A DNA stretch of 64,000 bases from Gordoniibacillus kamchatkensis (GCF_000829455.1 NZ_JXAK01000035.1:1-64000); one strand, 5' to 3'; shown: positions 39,590-48,691, numbered from the stretch's first letter. Program-made: numbers and translations. Notes: generated by a model from the letters alone, not told the origin.

Positions 39590-40180
39590 ATGAGAACAAG
39601 TTTTTCAAAGAAAATCGTTTCAGCTGCCTTGTTAATGTCACTCGTATTCGGTTCGGCAGTCGCTTCTGCCGACCAGCCAATCGATCCGGACAACGGCTCG
39701 ACAGTAGATGTTGTGGGTACTGCCAGTGCCACGACTATCGTGGTAACTATGCCGACGGTCTTGTCGTTTGCGATCAATCCGAATAACGTGAAACCCTTCA
39801 CTTCCGTTCCGGCAACCGTTGTGAATAGCACCTATGCGCCGGTTGATCTGCAGATACTCGGAATCACATCCGCCAGCGGCACCGATACCAAAGTGGTCGA
39901 TGCAGCTTCTCATACGGATCAGGAATGGTCGGCATTGGGAAGATCCGCGACCACTTCGCAAATTGCTCTTGGATTAGAATCGGTTAGTGGTACGCCAATT
40001 ACGGTCTGGTCGCCCGCAGAAATCGAGGGGGTAACGCCTTCTGTCTCTGCTGGCACTTTCCCTCTGGAACCAAACAGTTCGGAGGAAATTCAGGTCGTCG
40101 CCAAGCACGGTAATGCGTGGGATGTTGCCAAGACATTGAACTACAAGTTGTACGTTCGCGTAGCGTTGACAGAAGGATGA
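39590..40180 (+). CDS. Secreted protein, C-terminal domain shared with the GLUG protein
   Basis: 196 residues with signal peptide ending VASADQ. After a short acidic linker comes a domain of about 160 residues that is clearly homologous to the C terminus of the protein at 41593: shared blocks include TIVVT.P..LSFAI.P, VP..V.N...APVD...LGI.S, T.TKVV.A..., SQIALGL, VWSPAE and Y.LYVRV.L. It resembles small secreted structural proteins. GAGGAGG precedes the ATG. Confidence 0.65.
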   Translation: MRTSFSKKIVSAALLMSLVFGSAVASADQPIDPDNGSTVDVVGTASATTIVVTMPTVLSFAINPNNVKPFTSVPATVVNSTYAPVDLQILGITSASGTDTKVVDAASHTDQEWSALGRSATTSQIALGLESVSGTPITVWSPAEIEGVTPSVSAGTFPLEPNSSEEIQVVAKHGNAWDVAKTLNYKLYVRVALTEG

Positions 40181-40312
40181 TCGAAAAAATGCAGTTAGCC
40201 GCCGCTGTCGGGATATGTAGCGGCGGCTTGACATCGTAATTCCTGTTTTGACGGATTCGATTGACGAGTCCGTCTAAACGTAAATCCATTTCAATCATGG
40301 GGGGTATGCAGG

Positions 40313-40618
40313 TTGAAAGCAAAACTCCAGAATGTGCTGGTTGCGGTATTTGCGAGTAATGCAATCTGGAAAGTGCAACGGACGCTGATCTGGTTCCTTG
40401 AGACAATTGTTATTTTGCTTGGAATCATGGCGGTAACCATCGGTTATTTGACGGTTCTGACTTTGATGGGTCAGCAAGTGCATTTTGAGTTAACGGTCGG
40501 CAAGTATGTCGTTTCGATCACGGTGGCAGCAGTGGTGGCCTATTACCATTGTCTGCGGTTTGAAACGAAGGATGCTATTAGTCGACCTGTTGTGCAGAAA
40601 GAAGGGAACAATCCATGA
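40313..40618 (+). CDS. Small two-helix membrane protein
   Basis: 101 residues with two hydrophobic helices (IWFLETIVILLGIMAVTIGYL and VVSITVAAVVAYYHCL). TTG start with GGGGGG about 9 bases upstream. The stop overlaps the next start by four bases (ATGA), so it is coupled to the paralogous exported membrane protein. The 132-base gap before it holds an 11-bp GC-rich stem (about 40197-40228) without T tail. Confidence 0.6.
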   Translation: MKAKLQNVLVAVFASNAIWKVQRTLIWFLETIVILLGIMAVTIGYLTVLTLMGQQVHFELTVGKYVVSITVAAVVAYYHCLRFETKDAISRPVVQKEGNNP

Positions 40619-41472
40619 AAAGATTCTCTCTTTGGCTGATGCTGACGTTGGCTTGCTTCTTGGCTTTCGGGTCATCTGTAGCATTTGCTGATGTATCGGA
40701 TGGTACTACTGGAACGAAAAACTCGTCGGTTATATCGATTCCGATTAACGCTGGAGATCGACCTTACTTTGAGAAGGTCTGGGATTCGTTAGGCACAGAT
40801 GGCTCCTACATGCAGTTGGACTTTACATCCATGTCGGAGAACCAGAACACGGACACAAGAATGCTGACGTATGACAAGAACAAGGGAATTCTGGAGTATC
40901 ACGACGATAATTTTCGGTCAGCAACCGCGAAGTCCCGCAAGAAGGCTTTAGGCTTGTTTGTTGAAAATCTCCAGTCTTCACGGGTATCGAAAAGCACGCA
41001 AGACGATATTTATCAGCATTTGACGATGGCGAATGACGAGATTTCGAGAATGATGGTTCCGCTGATGATGGATAAGACATCGGCAGACTTGTACACGGCT
41101 GGAAAGTGGGTAAGTCCTTTTATCCCAACTATCAGAGTAATCGTTGGAGTTGCAGTTTTCATTATAACCTTCTTTCTGATTGCAACATCCATCTTGGACT
41201 TGCTTTTTATAGGCATGCCGATGGCGAGAGAACGAATGGTAAAAAAGGATGGACAAAAGATTTCGTGGGTTACACACGATGCAGAGTCGGTTGTCCGAGA
41301 AGTTGAGAGTTCAATAAGCTCTGTAGGCGGCTATAAAAATCCGTATTGGCTTTACTTAAGGCGTAGAGTGTTTACGTACATTATCCTCGCGCTTTGCCTT
41401 TTGTATTTGATCGCCGGAGAACTTGGCGGTTTGATTTCTTGGCTCTTGCAGCTTATGAGCGGTGTTGTGTAA
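40615..41472 (+). CDS. Exported three-helix membrane protein (paralog of 24449-25273)
   Basis: 285 residues: signal peptide ending VAFADVS, outside domain of about 140 residues, hydrophobic stretch (IRVIVGVAVFIITFFLIATSI, then LDLLFIGMPMARERM), charged loop and a last helix (FTYIILALCLLYLIAGELGG). Architecture and blocks match the gene at 24449 throughout, so the two are paralogs. Coupled to the upstream two-helix gene. The shape is compatible with a subunit of an export or surface-assembly machine, but nothing proves this. Confidence 0.7.
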   Translation: MKRFSLWLMLTLACFLAFGSSVAFADVSDGTTGTKNSSVISIPINAGDRPYFEKVWDSLGTDGSYMQLDFTSMSENQNTDTRMLTYDKNKGILEYHDDNFRSATAKSRKKALGLFVENLQSSRVSKSTQDDIYQHLTMANDEISRMMVPLMMDKTSADLYTAGKWVSPFIPTIRVIVGVAVFIITFFLIATSILDLLFIGMPMARERMVKKDGQKISWVTHDAESVVREVESSISSVGGYKNPYWLYLRRRVFTYIILALCLLYLIAGELGGLISWLLQLMSGVV

Positions 41473-41592
41473 GCCAACCTCACAAACCGTTGTTCTCTCA
41501 AATCGGTTGTTTTACGAGGAGTAACCGCATAAAAGGGGTAATGTTCCTTCGTTATCCCCTATTTTTCAAAATTCTTAAAGGATGGTGCGATC

Positions 41593-43311
41593 ATGAAGGT
41601 ATTTTCGAAGGTCATGCTCATGTCTCTATTAAGCGCCTTGTTACTGGCAGTCCTCTCTCCCCTTTCATCGTATGCGGCTCCGGCCACACCTCCCGGTTCC
41701 GGCACAGAATCCGATCCGTACTTAATCAGTACGGTTTCGCATCTGGAATGGGTATCGGATCAAGTTATGAATCAAGGGAACTCGTTTCAAGGAAAATTTC
41801 TAAAGTTAGCCAATGATATTGACGTTGCCGGATGGACATCGGATTATCCGTTTTTTATTGGCACATTTAACGGAACGTTTGATGGAAACGGTCATAAGCT
41901 GTTGAATTTGACCAAAAATAATCCGTCGAACAACATGGATACCGGACTATTTGGGTATATTGGCAGCACCGGAGTCGTGAAAAACCTTGGATTAGAGAAT
42001 GTAAATTTCGATACAGTTGGCGATAGAGTTGGCGCATTAGCCGCAACGAACGAAGGTACCATCTTCAACGTTTACGCAACAGGTTCTATCAAGGCCACAG
42101 ATGGCACCCAATGGTATGGTGTTGGTGGGTTGGTGGGGATTAATGCGGGATCGAGTGTAACGGGCATTAAGGGAAAGATCAGCGCATCGTATGCCGCTGT
42201 AGATGTTGAAGGCAATCAAAAAGTCGGTGGTTTGGTTGGATATAATAGTGGCATACTTTCAAATGTTTTTGCTACAGGAACAGTTAGCGGTGTTTACTAT
42301 GTCGGCGGCCTAGTCGGACAAAGTTCAGAAGCAGGTTCAATCACAAATTCATACTCGACGGGAGATTTAATCGACATCTCTCCTGTTGGCAGTTGGCCAG
42401 GGGATCACTATTTTGGCGGTTTAGTTGGCGGAACAGAAGGAGGTTCGGCGGTACTTGATGCGTCTTATGCTTACTGGAATACGGATACGTCTATAATCGT
42501 CGAAGGGGTTCAGCAAAATCCAAAGTTAGCATTTGGGAGCGGAGATTCAGCGGGCATAACGGGGAAAACAACAAGCGAGATGACCTCTCCGGAGTTTGCT
42601 CAATTATTAAATGCAAATCGAAACCTCTCGAGTGTGGAATGGGTTTCTACAAGCAGTGTTAATGACGGATATCCGCTCGTTACACTTGCTAGTATTGGCG
42701 ACCCAAGCGGTGATCCGGGCGGCACTGGGGGTGCAGGAGATTCTGGTGGAGGTACGGGCGGCACTGGGGGGTCTGGTGGCACCGGAGGGACTGGCGGCTC
42801 CTGGGGAACCGGGGGCACAATTGGCGGTAACGTTATCCAAAATTTTGATATCGTAGGTACTGTAGATGCAACATGGATAATCGTAACTGTGCCGACAACG
42901 GTTAGCTTTGCAATTTTACCGGACGCGTCGGACAAATCTTTTGTCAGTGTTCCGTTTCAGGTTTTGAACCAGTCAAACGCGCCGATTGATGTGAAGTTTC
43001 TCGGCATGCATTCGACAGGACAGACTTCAACTAAAGTTGTAAATGCGGATAAGTACTCCGATCAAGGATGGTTAAAACTTCCCGCGTCTAAGTCATCGAG
43101 CGAAATCGCTCTTGGCATTAACTTGGATGGAAAAACGATCTGGTCACCTGCTGAAACCCAAGATCAAGTCCCGGATACGGTTGTGGGGTTGATCAGGCTT
43201 GATCGACTGGGAACGAAACAATTGAGCTTGGACGGTAAGCATGGCCGAGCGTTCACTGAATCCAAGGTAATGAGTTATCAAATGTATTTGCGCGTCGGGC
43301 TTGCCAGTTAA
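41593..43311 (+). CDS. Secreted GLUG-repeat protein with shared C-terminal domain
   Basis: 572 residues. The signal peptide ends SSYAAPAT. Residues about 30-330 form a right-handed beta-helix-like region with GLUG motifs (VGGLVGINAGS, VGGLVGYNSGILSNVFATGTVSG, VGGLVGQSSEAGSITNSYSTGDL, FGGLVGGTEGGSA). A Gly/Thr/Ser-rich spacer (GGTGGSGGTGG) leads to a last domain of about 150 residues homologous to the secreted protein at 39590. No sorting motif is visible, so wall attachment may rely on that last domain. AAAGGATGG precedes the ATG. Confidence 0.75.
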   Translation: MKVFSKVMLMSLLSALLLAVLSPLSSYAAPATPPGSGTESDPYLISTVSHLEWVSDQVMNQGNSFQGKFLKLANDIDVAGWTSDYPFFIGTFNGTFDGNGHKLLNLTKNNPSNNMDTGLFGYIGSTGVVKNLGLENVNFDTVGDRVGALAATNEGTIFNVYATGSIKATDGTQWYGVGGLVGINAGSSVTGIKGKISASYAAVDVEGNQKVGGLVGYNSGILSNVFATGTVSGVYYVGGLVGQSSEAGSITNSYSTGDLIDISPVGSWPGDHYFGGLVGGTEGGSAVLDASYAYWNTDTSIIVEGVQQNPKLAFGSGDSAGITGKTTSEMTSPEFAQLLNANRNLSSVEWVSTSSVNDGYPLVTLASIGDPSGDPGGTGGAGDSGGGTGGTGGSGGTGGTGGSWGTGGTIGGNVIQNFDIVGTVDATWIIVTVPTTVSFAILPDASDKSFVSVPFQVLNQSNAPIDVKFLGMHSTGQTSTKVVNADKYSDQGWLKLPASKSSSEIALGINLDGKTIWSPAETQDQVPDTVVGLIRLDRLGTKQLSLDGKHGRAFTESKVMSYQMYLRVGLAS

Positions 43312-43332
43312 TCCTATAAGGGGTTCCTCCCT

Positions 43333-43357
43333 CCCCTCTAATCAGAGGGGATTTTTT
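43333..43357 (+). terminator. Intrinsic terminator after the GLUG gene
   Basis: CCCCTCT/AGAGGGG stem with a 4-base loop and six T. Confidence 0.85.
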
Positions 43358-43598
43358 ATGTCCCAATTAGGGGTTCGAATTTTGATGAGGAAATTGACTT
43401 TTTGTACTAAACAAGGCAATACGGATGGGGGTGATCGTGAAGATCGGCTGTCTATCGCTATGCTGATCGTTTAACCGGCATCTTTACAAAATTCTTCTCA
43501 GAATTTTTTCAAAAACGTGCGAGAATGCCTTCACTTTTCTTGAGTGTCTGTACAACCAACGTGGGGAAATTTGCGTTGGTTGGGAGGCTCAGAAGGGG

Positions 43599-44549
43599 TT
43601 GGTTGATTGCAGAGAACTTAAGTTTGGTATTGAAATTGAATTTACAAGAATCAATCGGTCGAAGGCAGCGGAAGTCATAGCAAAGTACTTTGGAACAGTT
43701 GCAACGCAGATTGGAGGTTGGGGGTTCGATAATTACGAGGTCAAAGATCGTCAGAATCGGATTTGGCGAGTCGTGCGAGACGGCTCCGTAACACCGCATC
43801 GGTTAGAGAATAATCGGGTGCAAATTGCGACGGACGATTACAAATGCGAGCTGGTTTCGCCCAGGCTAGACTATGAAGACATCCCCACATTGCAAAATGT
43901 TGTGCGCGAGCTTCGCCGCGCCGGGGCTGGAACGAACAGCAGCACAGGCATCCATGTGCATGTCGGAGCCGAACGTTTTACTCCGCAAAGTCTGCGGGTA
44001 TTATGCAACATCGTGTATGCCAAACAACACTTGATGTACAAAGCCGTACAGTGTCATTCGAGTCGACAGAATCGGTTCTGTCAGCCGCTTTCTAACGGTT
44101 TCATCCGGCAGTTAAATAAGAAGAAGCCGACAACTTTCGATGGATTCGGGAATGTATGGTATGCGTCTGTCAACTCGGAATCGCCAATTGATCATCGATA
44201 TCACGATAGCCGTTACTGCTTATTGAATCTCCATAACCTTCTTTCAGGAAGATTCAAAACCGTAGAGTTCCGCCTATTCAATGGTTCTCTCCATGCGGGA
44301 GAAGTCAAGAGCTATGTTCAGTTCAGCTTACTGATCGTCGCTCAGGCGTTAAATCAGCATCGGGCGACCAATCGAGTCACCGCCGCGCATAACGGGAATG
44401 ACAAATATGCGTTTCGCGTTTGGTTGCTGAGGATGGGTGCGATCTCCGACGAGTTCAAGACCATGCGCCATCATCTGTTAAAGCATCTCGAAGGAAATTC
44501 CGCGTGGCGAGATCCGGCAGCACAGACGCTGGCGGAAATAGCAGAATAA
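43599..44549 (+). CDS. Putative amidoligase (COOH-NH2 ligase type)
   Basis: 316 residues of the amidoligase_2 family, related to glutamate-cysteine ligase and glutamine synthetase folds and predicted to form amide bonds with ATP. Visible family features: FGIEIEFT at the start (metal-binding Glu pair), VVRDGSV, CELVSPRL, TGIHVHVG (His), and the late TVEFRLFNGSLHAGEVKSYVQF. TTG start with GGGAGG upstream. The next gene is a gamma-glutamylcyclotransferase-like protein, the pairing described in comparative genomics of amidoligases. Confidence 0.8.
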   Translation: MVDCRELKFGIEIEFTRINRSKAAEVIAKYFGTVATQIGGWGFDNYEVKDRQNRIWRVVRDGSVTPHRLENNRVQIATDDYKCELVSPRLDYEDIPTLQNVVRELRRAGAGTNSSTGIHVHVGAERFTPQSLRVLCNIVYAKQHLMYKAVQCHSSRQNRFCQPLSNGFIRQLNKKKPTTFDGFGNVWYASVNSESPIDHRYHDSRYCLLNLHNLLSGRFKTVEFRLFNGSLHAGEVKSYVQFSLLIVAQALNQHRATNRVTAAHNGNDKYAFRVWLLRMGAISDEFKTMRHHLLKHLEGNSAWRDPAAQTLAEIAE

Positions 44550-44621
44550 CGAGAAGGCGCTTGGATTGAGTGGGCAAGTGAGTTAAGTTAGAAGACCAAT
44601 TCCAACGAAAGGGTGAACAAT

Positions 44622-45164
44622 GTGCAAAAATCAAAGCTGTATGCCGCTTACGGAAGCAATATGAATCTGATCGGGATGTCGGTTCGTTGTCCCGAGAGTC
44701 AAGTAGTCGGCCACGGTTATATTGAAGACTTTGTTTTGGAGTTCCGTTATTACGCCAACATTACGGAAGCACCCGGACAACGCGTGCCGGTTGTAATCTG
44801 GCGAATCTCGGAAGCTGATGAAGTCCGACTGGATCGATATGAAGGGGTACATATCGGTCTTTACCGTAAAGAAATCCTGACCGCCCGGATTGAGTCATTG
44901 TACGAAGACGATGATCAAATTGGCGAATTAAAGGAATCGGCTGAGGTTCGAGTCATGGTCTACATCATGAATCCTGACACAAGGCCGATTGAGCCGCCTT
45001 CCCTTTCCTACTACAATACAATCCGCGAAGGGTATGAGCAAAACGGGATGAGTAAACGGCCACTGGCAATCGCGGCTATTAAAGTTGGAGCTACGTTCCC
45101 CGAACTGGATATTGAAGTTGGTGGTGAAAATGAGGATACAATTGCGCCGCGGCGGAACAAGTAA
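44622..45164 (+). CDS. Gamma-glutamylcyclotransferase (AIG2/GGCT) family protein
   Basis: 180 residues. The family start YAAYGSNMN binds the gamma-glutamyl group, and the catalytic Glu region ISEADEVRLDRYEGVHIGLYRK follows. Members release 5-oxoproline from gamma-glutamyl amines. GTG at 44622 stands 8 bases from AAAGGG; an in-frame GTG at 44613 lies inside that site. It follows the amidoligase by about 70 bases, so one enzyme may make and the other remove an amide modification. Confidence 0.8.
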   Translation: MQKSKLYAAYGSNMNLIGMSVRCPESQVVGHGYIEDFVLEFRYYANITEAPGQRVPVVIWRISEADEVRLDRYEGVHIGLYRKEILTARIESLYEDDDQIGELKESAEVRVMVYIMNPDTRPIEPPSLSYYNTIREGYEQNGMSKRPLAIAAIKVGATFPELDIEVGGENEDTIAPRRNK

Positions 45165-45263
45165 AGGGCAAGAGATCCTAAAATCAGCACATTGTATTTA
45201 TGTCAATATACTTGGATTTCACGTAAGAGCGGCGCATAATTGCGTTTGTGGAGGTAAGTAATC

Positions 45264-45533
45264 ATGCGGTTAATGAAGGTCATGACCGTTGGGGTGAAAC
45301 GAATCGGCTGTTCGGATTGGGGTTTAGTCATTTCGATCATTAACAGGCTATTTGAAGATCATGAGCATTTTATTGTCTTTCGGAAGGCTGATGGTAAAAC
45401 CGTTGTTACTGACGGCAATGATAATCATCTGGTGACTGTGGACAAGCCACTTTTTTCTGAAACAGTGTGGGCGGTTTACGGTAATGATGGTAAGGTTCAA
45501 TATTACACGTTCATGCTTCCCGACGAGTATTGA
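45264..45533 (+). CDS. Hypothetical small protein
   Basis: 89 residues, soluble (LVISIINRLFEDHEHFIVFRKADGKTVVTDG). No family is recognised. GGAGGTAAG precedes the ATG. It lies 99 bases after the cyclotransferase gene. Confidence 0.5.
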   Translation: MRLMKVMTVGVKRIGCSDWGLVISIINRLFEDHEHFIVFRKADGKTVVTDGNDNHLVTVDKPLFSETVWAVYGNDGKVQYYTFMLPDEY

Positions 45534-46066
45534 ACAAATTGCTGTAATCCCACGGGGGTTCGGAATATTTTTTGCAGTTTGAACGTTCCTCCCCCATCTC
45601 ACTTCGACCCGCGTGAGGTTAGCCGTAAAATTTGTATAGTTGATCGAAGAGGTGCCGGGGTAATAAACGGCACCTTCTTTTCTTAGGTTCACGGCCAACG
45701 AAGAAATTTTTCATACTGATTGAGAATAATATCGCTTCAATGGATGTTAAAAATTTCGTCTGGAGTTGAACACAGAGATAGGATACATAAAGTACAGGAC
45801 AAGACGATGACAATCAAGAGCGTAAACAGCAAAGTCGACAATGTTGAGCGGAACAGTTAATCCAGAACACAGAGGCGATTCCGATCTGAAGGAAGGAGAG
45901 GTTATGCTTGTGATGCTTTGACCAGTCTGCCCGCTCTATCCGCAATGCCCTCTCTGACCGCTCTACCCAGTCTCCGAGAATTTCTCCGGCAGCTCGTCTT
46001 CTTCTTCATGAATAGCCAGAGCTGGTAAAACCAACAAGTGATGTCTATGCCGCAAAGACTTCCTCA
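45534..46066. other. Intergenic region with terminator
   Basis: 45651-45683 is a terminator (GGTGCCG/CGGCACC, then TTCTTTT). Further on, AAGGAAGGAGAGG (45889-45901) stands before a 5-codon frame (ATG at 45904) and a stretch of CCGCTCTxxCC-like words. No larger gene is visible. Confidence 0.5.
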
Positions 46067-46762
46067 TTACGATTCACTCTTTTCAAGTATCAACCGTTTT
46101 AAGTCAGCCACGTTGCCTACACTGTTGTCTCTTTTGAACCATAAGAAATCATTCTCTCTGGAGTAGATAAATCGGTCAGCGTACATTCCAGTGTAACTAT
46201 TTAAAATGGCTAAGTTTCGCTTTGACGAAATAACGACATTTGGTGGAAGTTCCTCAAATCGACCTAGTAGCATGATCCGACTACTCAGAGGGACACTGAC
46301 TTCTGTCTCCATGAGACCATGACCAGGAGATGACCAAAACCCTCGTTCTTTTTGTGTTATCCAATGAAGGCTCACTGGATTATCTGAGCAGATGAAATCA
46401 CCAACCTCGGGCGGTGCATAGGCAACAGTCCAGTTTCTAGCACCTAGCAGAGGAATGAGGACATCGATAGCAGTTAACAAATTATTGATATTTGTATTGT
46501 TGTCGAAAGAAATCGTATACTTTTCCTCGAAGATGAACTTCCTCAGGTCTTCATACGAAACGTTATTGTCGAATTCAACTCCATCTGCTTTCATTCTTTG
46601 CTTTATCGATTCAAACCTCTCAGGTGTTGCCACCCCCGGAATAGCGTCCCATTGTTTCCCGTTTAATTGGTCAAAAACCCACAATTTGCTTTCCTTAGTT
46701 CCATCCTTAGTGAACAAAGCAAGATGAAATTCGGGAACGAAGTGATGCCTTTTCTTCGTCAA
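46067..46762 (-). CDS. DUF4238 domain protein
   Basis: 231 residues. The N-terminal KKRHHFVPEFHLALFT is the hallmark of DUF4238, and the later WTVAYAPPEVGDFICSDNPVSL and PLSSRIMLLGRF are its core blocks. Members are widespread, often near mobile or defence genes, with unknown function. TTG at 46762 with GGGAGG 7 bases upstream is the best start; the frame is open to 46846 but that part overlaps the upstream small gene. Isolated minus-strand unit among + genes. Confidence 0.7.
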   Translation of the reverse strand: MTKKRHHFVPEFHLALFTKDGTKESKLWVFDQLNGKQWDAIPGVATPERFESIKQRMKADGVEFDNNVSYEDLRKFIFEEKYTISFDNNTNINNLLTAIDVLIPLLGARNWTVAYAPPEVGDFICSDNPVSLHWITQKERGFWSSPGHGLMETEVSVPLSSRIMLLGRFEELPPNVVISSKRNLAILNSYTGMYADRFIYSRENDFLWFKRDNSVGNVADLKRLILEKSES

Positions 46763-46808
46763 AAGAAGACCTCCCTTCTTGACCCCATGACAAATCAGCC
46801 GCCATGTT

Positions 46809-46952
46809 TCAGCGGCTGTCCAAATTCGGCACCTTCTTATTAGCATTGGGAGATACCTTAGCGAATTTTGAAAGGTCTGGCTTCTTGATGCGTACTACGA
46901 ACGGTGGGATTCCAACGTTGATACCTTCGAACATACTCCACAGTGTCTGCAT
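46809..46952 (-). CDS. 47-residue protein upstream of the DUF4238 gene
   Basis: ATG at 46952 with GGGAGG 7 bases upstream. It encodes MQTLWSMFEGINVGIPPFV, then a basic part (RIKKPDLSKFAK, NANKKVPN). It ends 46 bases before the DUF4238 start on the same strand, so the two form one small operon. No family is recognised; coding is supported by the ribosome site and spacing only. Confidence 0.45.
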   Translation of the reverse strand: MQTLWSMFEGINVGIPPFVVRIKKPDLSKFAKVSPNANKKVPNLDSR

Positions 46953-47188
46953 AAGCATCCCTCCCGCATTTATAATTTTCGCTAAGTTGGTTGGTGTATC
47001 CCCAAGGGCTACCTCCCAAAACTAACAAGATACGAATAGTATACACAATTTACCATTCGATAGTCAAAAAGGTCAAATGTATAAGCAAAAAACCGAGCGT
47101 AGCTTACGTGGATTTATTTCGAACAAAGCGGAGTTGCGCCATCCCCGCCGAGTTACTTTTTCTTGCTGAACTAACGAGCAGGATAATG

Positions 47189-47218
47189 GAGGAGCTTGCT
47201 TCAGGCAGCTCCTCTTTT
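47189..47218 (+). terminator. Intrinsic terminator-like hairpin
   Basis: GAGGAGCT/AGCTCCTC stem with a 10-base loop and TTTT, in the gap 46953-47317, which otherwise shows no gene. Confidence 0.6.
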
Positions 47219-47317
47219 GGTTCATTGAAGTAACGGGAGTTATTTTGAAGAAGTATGAAGGTTCTGTAATTACTTTTATAGAATACAAATTATTAAATTG
47301 AAATGGAGGTTGAGTAC

Positions 47318-48175
47318 ATGAGTGATTGTACCGTAATGTTGTCTGACGGTAGAAAACTTGGCTTTGCAGAGTATGGTCAAAGTGATGGTGAAGTGGTCTT
47401 CGTATTTCATGGAACGCCGGGAGCTCGCTTTCAAATCTACGCCACCCGACTAGAGTCTATTGCAAAGGAAGGTCCAGTTCCTTTGCGAATCATCGTACCG
47501 GAACGACCTGGGTACGGGTTGTCGGATGCAAAAGAAGGAAGAACACTTGAAGATTGGTGCCAGGATATAGAAGCTTTGGCTGACGAACTTGGTGTTGAAC
47601 GTTTTTCTATTGTAGGTATTTCTGGAGGTGGTCCTTTTGCTCTTGCCTGTGCGTATAGGATGCCGACTCGTGTTCGAAAAATTGCCGTTATTTGTGGATT
47701 AGGTCCTATCGATATCCTTGGACAAGAAGGTCTCTCTAATGAAGAAAAGACTTGTCTTCAGGGTCCTGAATTCACCCGTGCATACATAACACAGTTAGCA
47801 AATATGGTCAATGCTGACCCAGACCGCTTCACGGCGTATTATATCTCTAACCTTCCAAAATTGGATAGAGAATTAATTTCGGATGACCTGGTTCCCGTTT
47901 TTAAACAATTCGCTATCGAAGCTGCTCGGCAAGTAGAAGGGATGATAGATGATTATGTGATTTTTGGGCAACCATGGGACATCCCGCTGCAAAAAATTCA
48001 AGTTCCTGTTGCGTTCTGGCATAGCGAAGCCGATCACATTGTACCGATACGCCACGCGGAATATCTAGCGTCTCTCATCCCGAACGCAGAGTTGCATCGA
48101 ATGCAAGACTATGATCACACTGGATCGGTTTTAGCCGTGCAACTTGAACTTTATGATTTTTTAACTTCAGGCTGA
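47318..48175 (+). CDS. Alpha/beta fold hydrolase
   Basis: 285 residues. Typical order: FVFHGTPGARF (oxyanion region), IIVPERPGYGLSDA, nucleophile elbow VGISGGGPFA (Ser about 102), acid in HSEADHIVP and His in QDYDHTGS. Substrate unknown; esterase, epoxide hydrolase-like or lactonase are all possible. ATG 47318 has TGGAGGTTG upstream; ATG 47303 lies inside that site. A palindrome (ACTTCAGGCTGA/TCAGCCTGAAGT, 48163-48202) overlaps the stop codon region. Confidence 0.8.
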   Translation: MSDCTVMLSDGRKLGFAEYGQSDGEVVFVFHGTPGARFQIYATRLESIAKEGPVPLRIIVPERPGYGLSDAKEGRTLEDWCQDIEALADELGVERFSIVGISGGGPFALACAYRMPTRVRKIAVICGLGPIDILGQEGLSNEEKTCLQGPEFTRAYITQLANMVNADPDRFTAYYISNLPKLDRELISDDLVPVFKQFAIEAARQVEGMIDDYVIFGQPWDIPLQKIQVPVAFWHSEADHIVPIRHAEYLASLIPNAELHRMQDYDHTGSVLAVQLELYDFLTSG

Positions 48176-48443
48176 GGGTTCGACCTTTCAGCCTGAAGTT
48201 ACTTGACCTCGTAACCTAATCAATCTCTTTCTAGCAATATATATGGTAGAATCGCTCAAGTGAAACCCTATTATAACACCTTCCGATTTCTGTGATTGCC
48301 TGTTTTCAACTAACGGCTACGATAGTTGCGTTACTCGCCTTTCCCGTGGAGCATTACTTCGGCACCTCGCGCAGTTCTCCGCGCGAGGTGCGGCGGCGCG
48401 TGATGGCTGTCAACCTCATATTTGGATCAAAATATCTTAGAAA

Positions 48444-48492
48444 AAAGCCAGTACAAGACTCGTTATTCGAGTTTCATACTGGCTTTCTATTT
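48444..48492 (+). terminator. Intrinsic terminator, repeated family member 1
   Basis: AAAGCCAGTA-CAAG-ACTCG and CGAGT-TTCA-TACTGGCTTT form a long stem, then CTATTT. The same layout recurs at 51814, 55881 and 60059. Confidence 0.7.
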
Positions 48493-48575
48493 CTAACTCG
48501 CACAATTCGTATTTTTGTTAACCATGTACGACTTCCTTTAGACAGTTTTCATTCGACTTTAAATACCTTTAGCAT

Positions 48576-48657
48576 GGATGCGGTATCGCTGACCGTTCAT
48601 GGAATCCCGTCCTTCCTCCTGCGGGGTTCTTGAACCGGCAATCAGCGTTCCGCATCC
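48576..48657 (+). ncRNA. Structured leader element, copy 1
   Basis: GGATGCGG (48576-48583) pairs with CCGCATCC (48650-48657); GCTGA/TCAGC extend the stem inward. Inside is a second hairpin, CCCG..CGGG, whose loop holds CCTTCCTCC, complementary to a Shine-Dalgarno sequence. It ends 34 bases before the EAL-like gene. Copy 2 at 56015 keeps both stems with changed sequence. Confidence 0.55.
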
Positions 48658-48691
48658 TGTCCAGCTTTTCATGGGATACGGGGGTTCTGCC

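Noticed and set aside
45904-45921. Five-codon leader peptide behind a strong ribosome site
   Set aside because: No gene follows on the + strand for more than 1 kb, so a leader-peptide role has no target.
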